64,000 bases of DNA, from positions 1-64,000 of the forward strand of contig CAYXHP010000091.1 in the NCBI GenBank assembly GCA_964465015.1. Direction: 5' to 3'. This DNA is from Humimonas sp964465015 (lineage in GTDB: Bacteria; Gemmatimonadota; Gemmatimonadetes; Palauibacterales; Palauibacteraceae). The position numbers and the translations under genes were made by a program. Positions within the stretch are counted from its first letter, which is position 1. Every line of letters starts with the position of its first letter. The notes beneath the pieces are model-generated. The model had not been told where the DNA came from, searched no databases, and saw nothing but the letters and a program-made list of their open reading frames with translations. Below, in pieces: positions 40,626 to 49,544 of this stretch.

Positions 40626-42022
40626 ACCGCGCGCGAGGGAGCCGGACACCATCGGGCTCCACGCTGGACCGGTCCACGCCTCCCGAGGCGGGGGAGCTCC
40701 GTCCGCTGACGCTCCCCGAGCTCGCCCGCATCGAGCTGGGCAGCGGCCTGCGGCTGCTGGTGGCCGAGGACCACCAGCTACCCGAGGTGTCGATGCGCCT
40801 GGTGCTGGAGGCGGGCGCCACCTGCGAGCCGTCGGGCCTGGAGGGCGCGGCCGAGATCACCGGACGCCTCCTGACCGAGGGCGCCGACGGCCGCGACGCC
40901 CGGGAGGTCGCGACCTGGCTCGACCGGCTCGGGGCGGGCTTCTCGGTCTCGGCCGGCTACGACGTCACGATCCTCAGCCTGCACCTGCTCCGGGACGTGC
41001 TGGACGGGGCGCTGGACTTCCTGGCCGCCGTGGTCCGTCGGCCGTCGTTCGAGGAGGCCGAGGTGGAGCGCGTGCTCGGCGAGCGCCTGGACGAGATCGA
41101 CCGGGACCTCGACCGACCCGAGGTGCTGGCGGACCATGCGCTCATCGGCGCCCTCTATGCGCGGCATCGCTACGGTATTCCGGCGGCGGGAACCCGGGAC
41201 ACGGTCGAGGCCCTGGGTCGCCCCGCCGTGGCGGACTTCCACGCCCGGCATTTTGGCCCTCGGGGCGCCACCCTGGTGGTGTGCGGCGACGTCGAGGCCG
41301 GGGCCCTGCTCGAGGCCGTGGAGACGCGGTTCGGCGACTGGAGCGGCGGCGAGGGTCGCGTTCCGGTGGTGCCGCTCGACACGGCGGCCACGGTGCCGGG
41401 CGCGGTGGTTCTGGTGGACCGGCCGGCCAGCGCCCAGGCGGAGATCCGGCTCGGGGCCGTGGGCGCCTCCTACTCGGACGCGGCGTTCTTCGAGCTCCTG
41501 GTCGGCAACGCCATTCTCGGTGGGCTGTTCAACTCGAGGGTGAACATGAACCTGCGGGAGGAGAGGGGTTGGACCTACGGGGCGCGCACGGCGTTCCACT
41601 TCCGTCGCGCTGCCGGTCCGTTCGTGGGTCAGACGGCGGTCGAGACGGGCGTCGCCGCCGAGGCGCTGTCCGAGTTCGTCCGCGAGACGGCCGGTCTCCT
41701 GGCCGAGCCTCCGCTCCCCGAAGAGATGGAGCTGGCCAGGAACTCTCTGGTCCTGTCACTGCCGCGGCAGTTCGAGACCGCGAGCCAGGTGAGCTCCAAG
41801 CTCGCCACGCAGGCCGTCTACGATCTCCCCGAGGAGTACTGGGAGACCTATCGGCAGCGGGTGGAAGGGGTCAGCGCTGATGGCGTGCTGGAGGCCATGC
41901 GGGCTCATCTGGATCCTGCCGAAATGGCGTATATCGTGGTCGGAGACGGGCAGGAGCTCGAGACTCCGCTCGCGGAGCGCTTCGGGCGGGTGGAGATGAG
42001 GTCTACGCCAACCCGCCCTTGA
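40622..42022 (+). CDS. M16 family protein, non-catalytic partner
   Basis: This 466-aa protein has the same fold as its neighbour, but the zinc motif is replaced: LEGAAEITGRLLTEG stands where HxxEH is expected. C-terminal blocks (FNSRVNMNLREERGWTYGARTAF, YDLPEEYWETY) are kept. Paired active/inactive M16 proteins form heterodimers. GTG start overlaps the catalytic gene stop. Confidence 0.9.
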   Translation: MNRARGSRTPSGSTLDRSTPPEAGELRPLTLPELARIELGSGLRLLVAEDHQLPEVSMRLVLEAGATCEPSGLEGAAEITGRLLTEGADGRDAREVATWLDRLGAGFSVSAGYDVTILSLHLLRDVLDGALDFLAAVVRRPSFEEAEVERVLGERLDEIDRDLDRPEVLADHALIGALYARHRYGIPAAGTRDTVEALGRPAVADFHARHFGPRGATLVVCGDVEAGALLEAVETRFGDWSGGEGRVPVVPLDTAATVPGAVVLVDRPASAQAEIRLGAVGASYSDAAFFELLVGNAILGGLFNSRVNMNLREERGWTYGARTAFHFRRAAGPFVGQTAVETGVAAEALSEFVRETAGLLAEPPLPEEMELARNSLVLSLPRQFETASQVSSKLATQAVYDLPEEYWETYRQRVEGVSADGVLEAMRAHLDPAEMAYIVVGDGQELETPLAERFGRVEMRSTPTRP

Positions 42023-42071
42023 CTTTCGGGTCGTTTTCGGTTACTTTTCGCGCCGTGAAGGGGGCCGGCGG

Positions 42072-42623
42072 GTGGAGCTGAGTCCGGAGGCAACCATCGG
42101 GAGCCGCCAGATGTTCAAGGGGCGGCTCCTCGAATTGTGTGTGGACCGGGTGAGGCTCTCCGACGGCACCGAGACCGAGCGGGAGATCGTCCACCATCCG
42201 GGCGCGGCCGCCATCGTGGCGCTCGAAGAAGGCCCCGGAACCGAGCCCGGCGTCCACCTGTTGAGGCAGTATCGGTATGCGGTGGGCGCGGTGCTGTGGG
42301 AGATCCCCGCGGGCATCGTCGAGCCGGGTGAGACCCCCGAGGTCTGCGCGCGCCGGGAGTTGCGCGAGGAAACGGGCCTGCTGGCCGGGACGCTGGAGCG
42401 GCTGCTCACGATCCACACGAGCCCGGGCTTCAGCGATGAGCGCGTCGAGCTGTTCCTGGCCCGCGCGCTCGAGCAGACCGAGCCGGATCTCGAGGAGGGC
42501 GAGACGGTCGAGGTGCATCGGCTGCCGCTGTCACGCTGCCTCGAGCTGATCGAGGACGGCGCGATCACCAACGGGATCGCGGTCGCCGGCCTGCTGAGGG
42601 TGGCCAGACTGTTGGCACGGTGA
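42072..42623 (+). CDS. ADP-ribose pyrophosphatase / NUDIX hydrolase
   Basis: This 183-aa NUDIX protein has the full box GIVEPGETPEVCARRELREETG near residues 76-97 preceded by VLWEIPA, as in NudF-type ADP-ribose or ADP-sugar pyrophosphatases. It would hydrolyse ADP-ribose to AMP and ribose-5-phosphate; the substrate is inferred. GTG start at 42072 follows GGGGCCGGCGG. Confidence 0.9.
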   Translation: MELSPEATIGSRQMFKGRLLELCVDRVRLSDGTETEREIVHHPGAAAIVALEEGPGTEPGVHLLRQYRYAVGAVLWEIPAGIVEPGETPEVCARRELREETGLLAGTLERLLTIHTSPGFSDERVELFLARALEQTEPDLEEGETVEVHRLPLSRCLELIEDGAITNGIAVAGLLRVARLLAR

Positions 42624-42750
42624 CGTTTGGCAGCTTCTATGCGTCTATAGTGTGAGTGCGGGGGAGACGGCGGAACCGGTCGCTCGCGAACCCTCGCGAG
42701 GACGCCGAGCGAAGCGCCAGGGACGGCTGCGAAGGGGGGGCGAGATAGAC

Positions 42751-43383
42751 ATGGCCGACATCTTGGAGGCACGCAGACAGAGGGAGGTGCCGCCGCGCCG
42801 GGAGCTCAAGCAGCTCGAAGACGCGGAGCTCGTCGAGCGGTATCTCGACGGGCAGCACTATGCCTTCCAGGAGCTGGCGGATCGATACCACGACCGCCTG
42901 CTCAATTTCATCTACCGGACGATCGGCGATCGGGACCGCTCGGAGGATCTGGTCCAGGAGACGTTCGTGCGGGTGTACCGGCATCTGCACCGGTTCGACC
43001 CCACGAAGAAGTTCTCGACCTGGATCTACACGATCGCCAGCAACCTGGCCAAGAACGAGCTCCGGAACCGCTCCCGCAATCCGATGGTGCTGTTCCAGGC
43101 CATCAAGAAGAACTGGGACGCGGATCATCGGCCGCTGCAGTGGGAGGACAGCTCCTATTCGCCGGACGACCTGTTCCGGAAGCGGCACCTGCGGGAGAAG
43201 GTCGAGGAGGCTGTGGCCCAGCTGCCCGAGCATCACCGCGTGGTGTTCGTTCTGCGGGAGATGGAGGGGAAGACGTACGAGGAGATCTCCGAGATCACCG
43301 GCGTCACCCTCGGGACCGTGAAATCCCGGCTCAATCGCGCCCGCAACAAGTTCGCGCAGATCATAGCGCCGATGCTGGAATAG
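42751..43383 (+). CDS. RNA polymerase sigma factor, ECF (sigma-E) family
   Basis: This 210-aa factor has region 2 (YHDRLLNFIYRTIGDRDRSEDLVQETFVRVYRHL) with the -10 recognition segment FSTWIYTIASNLAKNELR, and region 4 (LPEHHRVVFVLREMEG and YEEISEITGVTLGTVKSRLNRAR) for the -35. ATG 42751 follows a run of G. TATAGT at 42646-42651 is a possible -10 upstream. The zf-HC2 anti-sigma factor gene lies 332 bp downstream. Confidence 0.93.
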   Translation: MADILEARRQREVPPRRELKQLEDAELVERYLDGQHYAFQELADRYHDRLLNFIYRTIGDRDRSEDLVQETFVRVYRHLHRFDPTKKFSTWIYTIASNLAKNELRNRSRNPMVLFQAIKKNWDADHRPLQWEDSSYSPDDLFRKRHLREKVEEAVAQLPEHHRVVFVLREMEGKTYEEISEITGVTLGTVKSRLNRARNKFAQIIAPMLE

Positions 43384-43454
43384 GCACGTCTCGTAGGCGG
43401 TCCGCGCCGGCCCCTCGGGGGCTCTCGCGCGCCCGCGCTCGTCGTCGTCGTTCG

Positions 43455-43482
43455 GGGGGGAGGCGGAGCACCGCCTCCCCCC
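43455..43482 (+). terminator. 12-bp GC hairpin between sigma and anti-sigma genes
   Basis: GGGGGGAGGCGG (43455-43466) pairs perfectly with CCGCCTCCCCCC (43471-43482) around loop AGCA. There is no T tract. It could attenuate or stabilise the transcript between the two genes. The rest of 43384-43715 shows nothing else. Confidence 0.5.
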
Positions 43483-43715
43483 TCGCGCATACGGCTCCGG
43501 GCCGACGTCCGGCCGGCGCCGCGGCCAACGCGTCCGGACGTCTCGAAGCGTGCGAGCGGAACTCGGAACCCGTCGTGACGGTCCGAGTATGATACGCCGG
43601 TTCGCAGGAGGGCCCGCGTGGAGCGCGGACCCCGTGATTCGCGGCCCCGCCGGCGTCCCCCGGTCGGGGTGCGGGCGGTGCGCGGGACGGACCTGATCCG
43701 TCGCAGGCGAGAAGG

Positions 43716-44351
43716 ATGACGGCGATGGAATGCGAGAGATTTCTCGAGGGGTATTCGGACTACCTGGACGGGCTCACGAGCGCGGACAGCGCCCGGGAGT
43801 TCGAGCAGCACCTTCGCATCTGCGGGCGCTGCCAGCGCTACGACCGGGTCATGAAGCAGGGCCTCGCGCTGTGCCGCGACCTGCCCGAGGTGGACGCCGC
43901 GCCGGACTTCCTTCCCAGACTTCGTCACCGGATCTACCACATCGAAGACGGCATCCCGCTCGCGACGATGCGAAGCGGCGGCAGCGCCGCGCTCGTGGCC
44001 GTGGCGGCCGTGGGTCTGCTGGCGCTTGCGTGGCTCCCGTTCGCGACCACCGTGCCGGTCGAAGTGGAGCTTCCGGCCGTCGCCGCCCGCGCTCCCAGTC
44101 CGAGTCCCGCCTCCCACGCCCGACGCGAGACCGACGATGTGAGCTTCTTCTCCCTGCCCTTCGGTCTGCCCGGCACCTCCTCCACCTCCCTCTTCTCGGG
44201 GCACGGCCCCTTCCTGGCGCCCGCGTCCCTGCACTGGGGCGACGGGCTGAAGGGCCTGGAGGGCGACTTCTTCGCGTCGGCCGGAGCCGGCCTGTCGGGG
44301 CGACCTTCCTTCCTGATGGCCATGGAGCAGAGGGCGGCCTTCGCCCACTGA
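43716..44351 (+). CDS. Anti-sigma factor, zf-HC2 type
   Basis: This 211-aa protein has the zinc-finger motif HLRICGRC with an upstream Cys (CERFLEGY), typical of anti-sigma domains that hold ECF sigma factors. A membrane segment (AALVAVAAVGLLALAWLPF, about 89-107) follows, and the C-terminal 80 residues are a Ser/Pro-rich periplasmic part. It likely inhibits the upstream sigma factor at the membrane. Confidence 0.85.
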   Translation: MTAMECERFLEGYSDYLDGLTSADSAREFEQHLRICGRCQRYDRVMKQGLALCRDLPEVDAAPDFLPRLRHRIYHIEDGIPLATMRSGGSAALVAVAAVGLLALAWLPFATTVPVEVELPAVAARAPSPSPASHARRETDDVSFFSLPFGLPGTSSTSLFSGHGPFLAPASLHWGDGLKGLEGDFFASAGAGLSGRPSFLMAMEQRAAFAH

Positions 44352-44362
44352 CCGGCTGACGC

Positions 44363-45391
44363 GTGACGCTCGCGGCCGAGCGGGAGCTGGAGCGTCTTCT
44401 CGAGCGCGGCTCGCTCGATGGGGCGTACTTCTTCCGGGGTGAGGCGGAGCGGCTCCGCGACGAGGGCGCCCGCCGGCTGATCGAGGCGGCGCTCGATCCG
44501 GCCACCCGCGATTTCAACCTCGACATCTTCCACGGTGACGTGACGGGTCCCGAGGAGCTCGCTTCGGCCCTCGCCATGCCTCCCATGATGGCGGACCGCC
44601 GCGTAGTGGCCGTCTTCGGCGCCCAGGATCTGGGCCGCAAGGCGCGCGACGTGCTCGTGACGGCGGTCCAGTCCCCTCCGCGTGGCCTCGTGATCGTGGC
44701 CACGGCCACCATACCGCAGGGCTCCAAGGCCGCCTACTACCGCGACCTCGGGGATGCGGCCAGGACCCTCACGTGGTCCGCCCCGAAGGAGCAAGAGGTC
44801 CCGGGCTGGCTGATGGAGAGGGCGCGCGCGGTGCACGGTTTCGCCCTGGAGGAGGAGGCCGCGCAGGTGCTGGCGGCCGCCGTCGGCGCAGAGGCGGACC
44901 GACTGGACGCGGAGCTGGCCAAGCTGGCGCCGGCGGCCGAGGCCGGAGCCGTGGACGTAGAGACGGTGCGGAGGCTGGTCCCGAACGTCCGGACCGTGGG
45001 CCGCTGGAACTGGCTCGACCGGGTGGCCGAGAGGTCGTACGGTCCCGCGCTCGAGGAGCTGCCCCGGCTCCTCGCCGAGCCCTCGGAGTCGGCCGTGGGG
45101 CTCCTGATCGGCATGGTGGACCAGCATCTCTACCTGGGCGTGGCGCTCGAAGGAGGACAGGCGGCGGTCTCCCGGGCCCTGAAGAGCGCCGGCAAGCCTT
45201 ACCTGAGCTGGAAGGCCCGGATCTACGCCCGCCAGGCGAGGAGCTGGACGCGGCCCGAGCTCGCGCGCGCCATGGGGCTCATGCGGCGTGCCGATGGGCA
45301 CGCCAAGTCCGGGCTCTCCGACCGTCGCGTCCTCGAAGAGCTCCTCCTGGCGCTCCGACTGCTCCGCCGGGAAGCGGGATCTGGACTGTGA
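44363..45391 (+). CDS. holA: DNA polymerase III subunit delta
   Basis: This 342-aa HolA protein is the clamp-loader delta subunit. It starts ERLLERGSLDGAYFFRGEAERLRDEG, then FNLDIFHGD, and VVAVFGAQDLGRKARDVL of the AAA-like domain; the C-terminal helices (KSAGKPYLSWKARIYARQAR) are typical. It opens the beta clamp with delta-prime and tau. GTG start; coupled by 4-nt overlap to the SPOR gene. Confidence 0.9.
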   Translation: MTLAAERELERLLERGSLDGAYFFRGEAERLRDEGARRLIEAALDPATRDFNLDIFHGDVTGPEELASALAMPPMMADRRVVAVFGAQDLGRKARDVLVTAVQSPPRGLVIVATATIPQGSKAAYYRDLGDAARTLTWSAPKEQEVPGWLMERARAVHGFALEEEAAQVLAAAVGAEADRLDAELAKLAPAAEAGAVDVETVRRLVPNVRTVGRWNWLDRVAERSYGPALEELPRLLAEPSESAVGLLIGMVDQHLYLGVALEGGQAAVSRALKSAGKPYLSWKARIYARQARSWTRPELARAMGLMRRADGHAKSGLSDRRVLEELLLALRLLRREAGSGL

Positions 45392-46302
45392 GCCGAAAGG
45401 GCGCTCTCCGGCCGCGACCCGGGATCCAGGGGGCCGTCCGCGCGATCGCCTCGCTCGTGGTCGGCTCGGTGCTCACCGGTGCGTGGATGGGCGCCGTGCG
45501 GGCGCAGGATGCGCGGGTTCCCACGCTGTCGGCCATCGAGGCGGCGGCCGATTCGGGCCGCACGGACGAGGCCCGTCGGCGGCTCGGACGGTGGCTCCAG
45601 AGCGAGGGAGACGCCGGGAGCCTCTCTCCCGACGACCGCGCGCACGCCGACTACCTGCGGGCCCGGCTCGCCGCCGATCCCGATTCGGCGGCGCTGATCT
45701 ACACGCAGGTCGCCATCGGCGGTGGGAGCCCATGGGCGGCCGCGGCGCGCCTGCGCCTGGCCCAGCTGCGCCTGGCCGGCGGGCAGTACGAGCGCGCTCT
45801 CGCGGACCTGGCGACCCTGCGGGCGGACTTCCCGGGTGACTCCCTGGCCGCCGAGTCCTGGGTGTGGACCGGGGAGACGCTGGCGGCTTCGGGCGACACG
45901 ACGCGCGCCTGCGACGCCTGGCGCCGAGCGGTCGGAGCCCCCGCCGCCGCCGCCTCCACGGCTGCGCATGCGCGGGCCGCCGCATCCGTCTGTCCGGGCG
46001 GGGCGGGCGCCGGCCCGGCGGTCCGCCGGCCGGGGCAGGGCTCCGCCGGCGGAGACGACCGCTGGGTGGTGCAGCTGGGGGCGTTCAGCACCTCCGACGC
46101 CGCGGGCCGTCTGCAGGAGCGCGCCACGCGGGCCGGCCTCGACGTCCGCGTGGTGGATACGACCGCCCGGGATGGCCTCTACCGGGTGTGGACCCAGATC
46201 GTGCCCGACTCCGTCTCGGCGAAGGCGCTCCAGGGACGCATCGAGCGGGCCGGTTTCCCGGCCATCACCGTGCGGGCGGCGGAGGGCGCCTCCCTCCGAT
46301 GA
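45388..46302 (+). CDS. SPOR-domain protein with TPR-like repeats
   Basis: This 304-aa protein has a signal segment (AIASLVVGSVLTGAWMGAVRAQ), then helical repeats (SAIEAAADSGRTDEARRRLGRWL, AARLRLAQLRLAGGQYERALADL), and a C-terminal SPOR domain (WVVQLGAFSTSDAAGRLQ and YRVWTQIVPDS) at about 225-295. SPOR domains bind denuded septal peptidoglycan, so a cell-wall-linked role is likely. Coupled to holA and mutS by overlaps. Confidence 0.85.
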   Translation: MSRKGALRPRPGIQGAVRAIASLVVGSVLTGAWMGAVRAQDARVPTLSAIEAAADSGRTDEARRRLGRWLQSEGDAGSLSPDDRAHADYLRARLAADPDSAALIYTQVAIGGGSPWAAAARLRLAQLRLAGGQYERALADLATLRADFPGDSLAAESWVWTGETLAASGDTTRACDAWRRAVGAPAAAASTAAHARAAASVCPGGAGAGPAVRRPGQGSAGGDDRWVVQLGAFSTSDAAGRLQERATRAGLDVRVVDTTARDGLYRVWTQIVPDSVSAKALQGRIERAGFPAITVRAAEGASLR

Positions 46303-49100
46303 GCGAGCACACGCCCCTCATCCAGCAGTACCTGGACATCAAGTCCCGCCATCCCGACTCGATCCTCTTCTTCCGGGTCGGCGACTTCTACGAGATGTTC
46401 TTCGACGACGCGGCCGAGGGGAGCCGGCTCCTGGGGCTCACCCTCACCTCGCGGAACAACGGGGGACAGGGCGATGTGCCGCTGGCCGGGATTCCCGTGA
46501 AGGCCGTGGAGGAGTACCTGCCACGCCTCCTGCGGGCCGGCCGCCGCGTGGCGATCTGCGAGCAGGTCGAGGACGCCGCCCAGGCGGACGGGCTGGTGCG
46601 GCGTGAGGTGGTCGAGACGGTCACGCCGGGGACCATCCTGGACGACGGCCTCCTGGCCGAGGACCGGAACAACTTCGTCGCGGTGCTGGCCGGCCGCGAC
46701 CCCGTGGGGGTGGCCACGGCGGACCTCTCCACGGGCGAGTTCGACCTGCGGTCGGTCCGCGCCGCGAGGCTGGGCGACGAGCTGGCCCGGCTCGAGCCCG
46801 CTGAGATCGTCCTGCCGGACGACGAAGGAGAGGATTCCGAGCCGCCGGGTCCGTGGCTGGTCAGCCGGCTTCCTGCCTGGCGCTTCGAGCCCGCCATGGC
46901 GGACGAGGCGCTGCGGGACCAGTTCGGCGTCGCCACCACCGAGGGCTTCGGCCTCGACGCCGCCGCGGAGCCTCATCTGGTGGCGGCTGCGGGCGCGCTG
47001 GTCGCTTACCTGCGCGAGGTGCGGCCGGCAGGGGTCGGCCACCTCAGGCCGCCCGTGGTCGAGCGGACCGGGCGCCACATGCACCTGGACGAGATGACCC
47101 GCCGGAACCTGGAGCTCGTCGCTCCGCTCCGTCCGGATGGGGGAGGGACCCTGCTCGAGGTGCTGGACCGGACGCGGACCGCGATGGGCGGGCGGCTGCT
47201 GCGGCGGCGCCTCCTCCATCCCCTCCTCGATCTCGATGAGATTCGCCTCAGGCAGGCCGCGGTCGCCGAGTTCGTCCGGGACGAGGAGCGTCGGCGCGGG
47301 TTGCGGGGCGCCCTGGGCGGGATCCGGGACCTGGAGCGGCTGGCCGGCAAGATCTCCACCGGCCGCGCCGGCCCCCGGGACTTGCTGGCCCTGGCGGACT
47401 CCCTGGAGGCGCTTCCCGCCCTGGCCGAGAGCCTCGAGGCCGCCGCCTCCGACCGGCTTTCCGACCTGGCCGCCGGCTTCGACCGCCTCGAGGACGTGGC
47501 CGCCCGGCTCCGGGGCGCCATCGCCGCCGACGCGCCCGCCGGGCTCAAGGACGGCGGCGTGATCCGGGAGGGCTTCTCGGCCGAGCTCGACGATCTCCGG
47601 TCCACTCGCGAGCACGCGGTGGACTTCATCGCGGAGCTCCAGGCCCGGGAGCGGGAGCGGACGGGCATCGGAAGCCTCAAGGTAGGCTACAACAGGGTAT
47701 TCGGGTACTACCTCGAGGTCACGAAGACGCACCTGGACCGGGTGCCGGACGACTACCACCGCAAGCAAACCCTCACCAACGCGGAGCGTTACTTCACCCC
47801 CGAGCTCAAGGAGTGGGAGGACAAGGTCGTCGGGGCCGAGGAGGCGATCGCTCGGCTCGAGGCCGAGCTCTTCCGAGAGGTCCGCGAGGGTCTGGCGCAG
47901 GAGGTGGGGCGTCTGCAGGGAGCCGCGGATCGGGTGGCTCGTGCCGATGTCCTGTCGTCGCTGGCCGAGGTGGCCGTGCGCGAGGGGTACGCGCGGCCGG
48001 ACGTCGACGACGGCTACCGCCTGGAGATCCGGGGCGGCCGGCACCCCGTCGTGGAGCGCATGATGTCCCGCGAGGCCTTCATCCCGAACGACGTGGTCCT
48101 GGACCGCGACACCCGGGTCATGATCCTCACCGGTCCCAACATGGCGGGAAAGTCCACGGTGCTGCGGCAGGTGGGACTCATCGTGCTGCTGGCCCAGATG
48201 GGGGGCTTCGTCCCGGCCGACCGGGCCAGGATCGGCCTGTGCGACCGGATCTTCACCCGCGTGGGGGCCTCGGACAACCTGGTCCGCGGCCAGAGCACGT
48301 TCATGGTGGAGATGACCGAGACCGCCACGATCCTGAACGGCGCCAGCCGCAAGAGCCTCGTCCTCCTGGACGAGATCGGTCGCGGCACCTCGACGTACGA
48401 CGGTGTCTCCATCGCCTGGGCCGTCACCGAGCACATCCACGACTCGTTGCGGGCGCGGACCATCTTCGCGACCCATTACCACGAGCTCGTCGAACTGGCC
48501 GACCGCCTGGAAGGCGTGGGAGCCTTCAACGTCGCCGTGCGCGAGACCGGAGAGGACATCGTCTTCCTGCGCCGCGTCGTGCCCGGCGGGAGCGACCGCT
48601 CGTACGGAGTCCACGTGGCCCGACTGGCGGGCCTTCCCGGCCCGGTGGTCGAGCGGGCCCGCGAGGTGCTCCGCGTCCTGGAGGGTGGCGAGAGCGGGGC
48701 GGGGACGCGCCTGTCCAGCCTCGTGAACGCGGGACGCCCTCAGCTGGGGCTGTTCGAGGAGGCCCCGGGCGGAGGGGGAGCGGCCGGGCGCAGGGAGCCG
48801 TCCGCGTCGACCGGGGGGCGGAAGGCCCCCGGACCGGAGCTCGCGGACGGCCGGGAGCCCGCCCCGGCCACGCGCGGGACCGTCGACGCGCGGGCTTCCG
48901 GCGATGCGGCTGTCGCCTCCGCCGCGGCCAGGGTCCTCGAACGGCTCCGGTCGCTGGATCCGGATCGGACCACTCCGCTGGAGGCGCTGCGCCACCTGGT
49001 CGAGCTGCGGCGACTGGGCGGACTGGAGGCGGAGAGCGGTGAGGCGCGTGCCGCGGCGCCGGGGCGGTCCGCCACGGCGGACGGGGCGGAGGCCCCGTGA
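46299..49100 (+). CDS. mutS: DNA mismatch repair protein MutS
   Basis: This 933-aa MutS has the mismatch-probing motif GDFYEMF (Phe30, Glu32), connector and lever domains, and the ATPase with Walker A GPNMAGKST near 612, then LLDEIGRGTSTYDG and FATHYHEL. A C-terminal tail of about 130 residues is low-complexity (Gly/Ala/Arg-rich) with a final helix. It recognises mismatches and recruits MutL. ATG 46299 overlaps the SPOR gene stop. Confidence 0.97.
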   Translation: MSEHTPLIQQYLDIKSRHPDSILFFRVGDFYEMFFDDAAEGSRLLGLTLTSRNNGGQGDVPLAGIPVKAVEEYLPRLLRAGRRVAICEQVEDAAQADGLVRREVVETVTPGTILDDGLLAEDRNNFVAVLAGRDPVGVATADLSTGEFDLRSVRAARLGDELARLEPAEIVLPDDEGEDSEPPGPWLVSRLPAWRFEPAMADEALRDQFGVATTEGFGLDAAAEPHLVAAAGALVAYLREVRPAGVGHLRPPVVERTGRHMHLDEMTRRNLELVAPLRPDGGGTLLEVLDRTRTAMGGRLLRRRLLHPLLDLDEIRLRQAAVAEFVRDEERRRGLRGALGGIRDLERLAGKISTGRAGPRDLLALADSLEALPALAESLEAAASDRLSDLAAGFDRLEDVAARLRGAIAADAPAGLKDGGVIREGFSAELDDLRSTREHAVDFIAELQARERERTGIGSLKVGYNRVFGYYLEVTKTHLDRVPDDYHRKQTLTNAERYFTPELKEWEDKVVGAEEAIARLEAELFREVREGLAQEVGRLQGAADRVARADVLSSLAEVAVREGYARPDVDDGYRLEIRGGRHPVVERMMSREAFIPNDVVLDRDTRVMILTGPNMAGKSTVLRQVGLIVLLAQMGGFVPADRARIGLCDRIFTRVGASDNLVRGQSTFMVEMTETATILNGASRKSLVLLDEIGRGTSTYDGVSIAWAVTEHIHDSLRARTIFATHYHELVELADRLEGVGAFNVAVRETGEDIVFLRRVVPGGSDRSYGVHVARLAGLPGPVVERAREVLRVLEGGESGAGTRLSSLVNAGRPQLGLFEEAPGGGGAAGRREPSASTGGRKAPGPELADGREPAPATRGTVDARASGDAAVASAAARVLERLRSLDPDRTTPLEALRHLVELRRLGGLEAESGEARAAAPGRSATADGAEAP

Positions 49101-49528
49101 CCACGGCCCGCCGCGGCGACGCCCGCGCCTGGGCGCTCCTGCTCCTGCTGCTTCTGGCCGGGTGCGCGGACACCGTGAGCCCCGTCCTGGGTGGGCTCCA
49201 CCTGGGGGTGCGCAGCGGCGCGTTCCGCGTGCCGGTGATGCAGAACGCGGAGCCGCCCTTTGACTACCCGGGCCAGGCCTGGAAGGCGCGCATCGGCGGC
49301 GAGACGCGCCTGCGCATCCACATCGCGACCGATGGAACGGTGGACTCGGCGTACGTGGTGACCACCAGCGGCTATCCGGTGCTGGATTCGGCGGCGCTGG
49401 CCGGCGCCCGCCGCCTTCGTTACCGTCCGGCCAGGCAGGGGGACCGCCCCGTGGCGGTGTGGGCGGTGCTCCCGGTCCGCTATCCTCTCCCCGAGGAAGT
49501 CCACGACGACGACGTCCACCAGCCATGA
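49097..49528 (+). CDS. TonB C-terminal-domain lipoprotein
   Basis: This 143-aa protein has a signal ending LLLAGCADTV, a good lipobox (LAGC). The mature part is a TonB-type C-terminal domain: GETRLRIHIATDGTVDSAYVVTTSGYPVLDSAALAGARRLRY. Lacking a TonB proline-rich spanner, it may link to outer-membrane processes without energising receptors. GTG overlaps the mutS stop. Confidence 0.82.
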   Translation: MTTARRGDARAWALLLLLLLAGCADTVSPVLGGLHLGVRSGAFRVPVMQNAEPPFDYPGQAWKARIGGETRLRIHIATDGTVDSAYVVTTSGYPVLDSAALAGARRLRYRPARQGDRPVAVWAVLPVRYPLPEEVHDDDVHQP

Positions 49529-49544
49529 GTGAGGTCGACCGGTC

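Noticed and set aside
38727..40652. Minus-strand frame across rnpB and the M16 gene, and plus frames inside rnpB
   Set aside because: The RNase P RNA and the M16 protease motifs explain this DNA.
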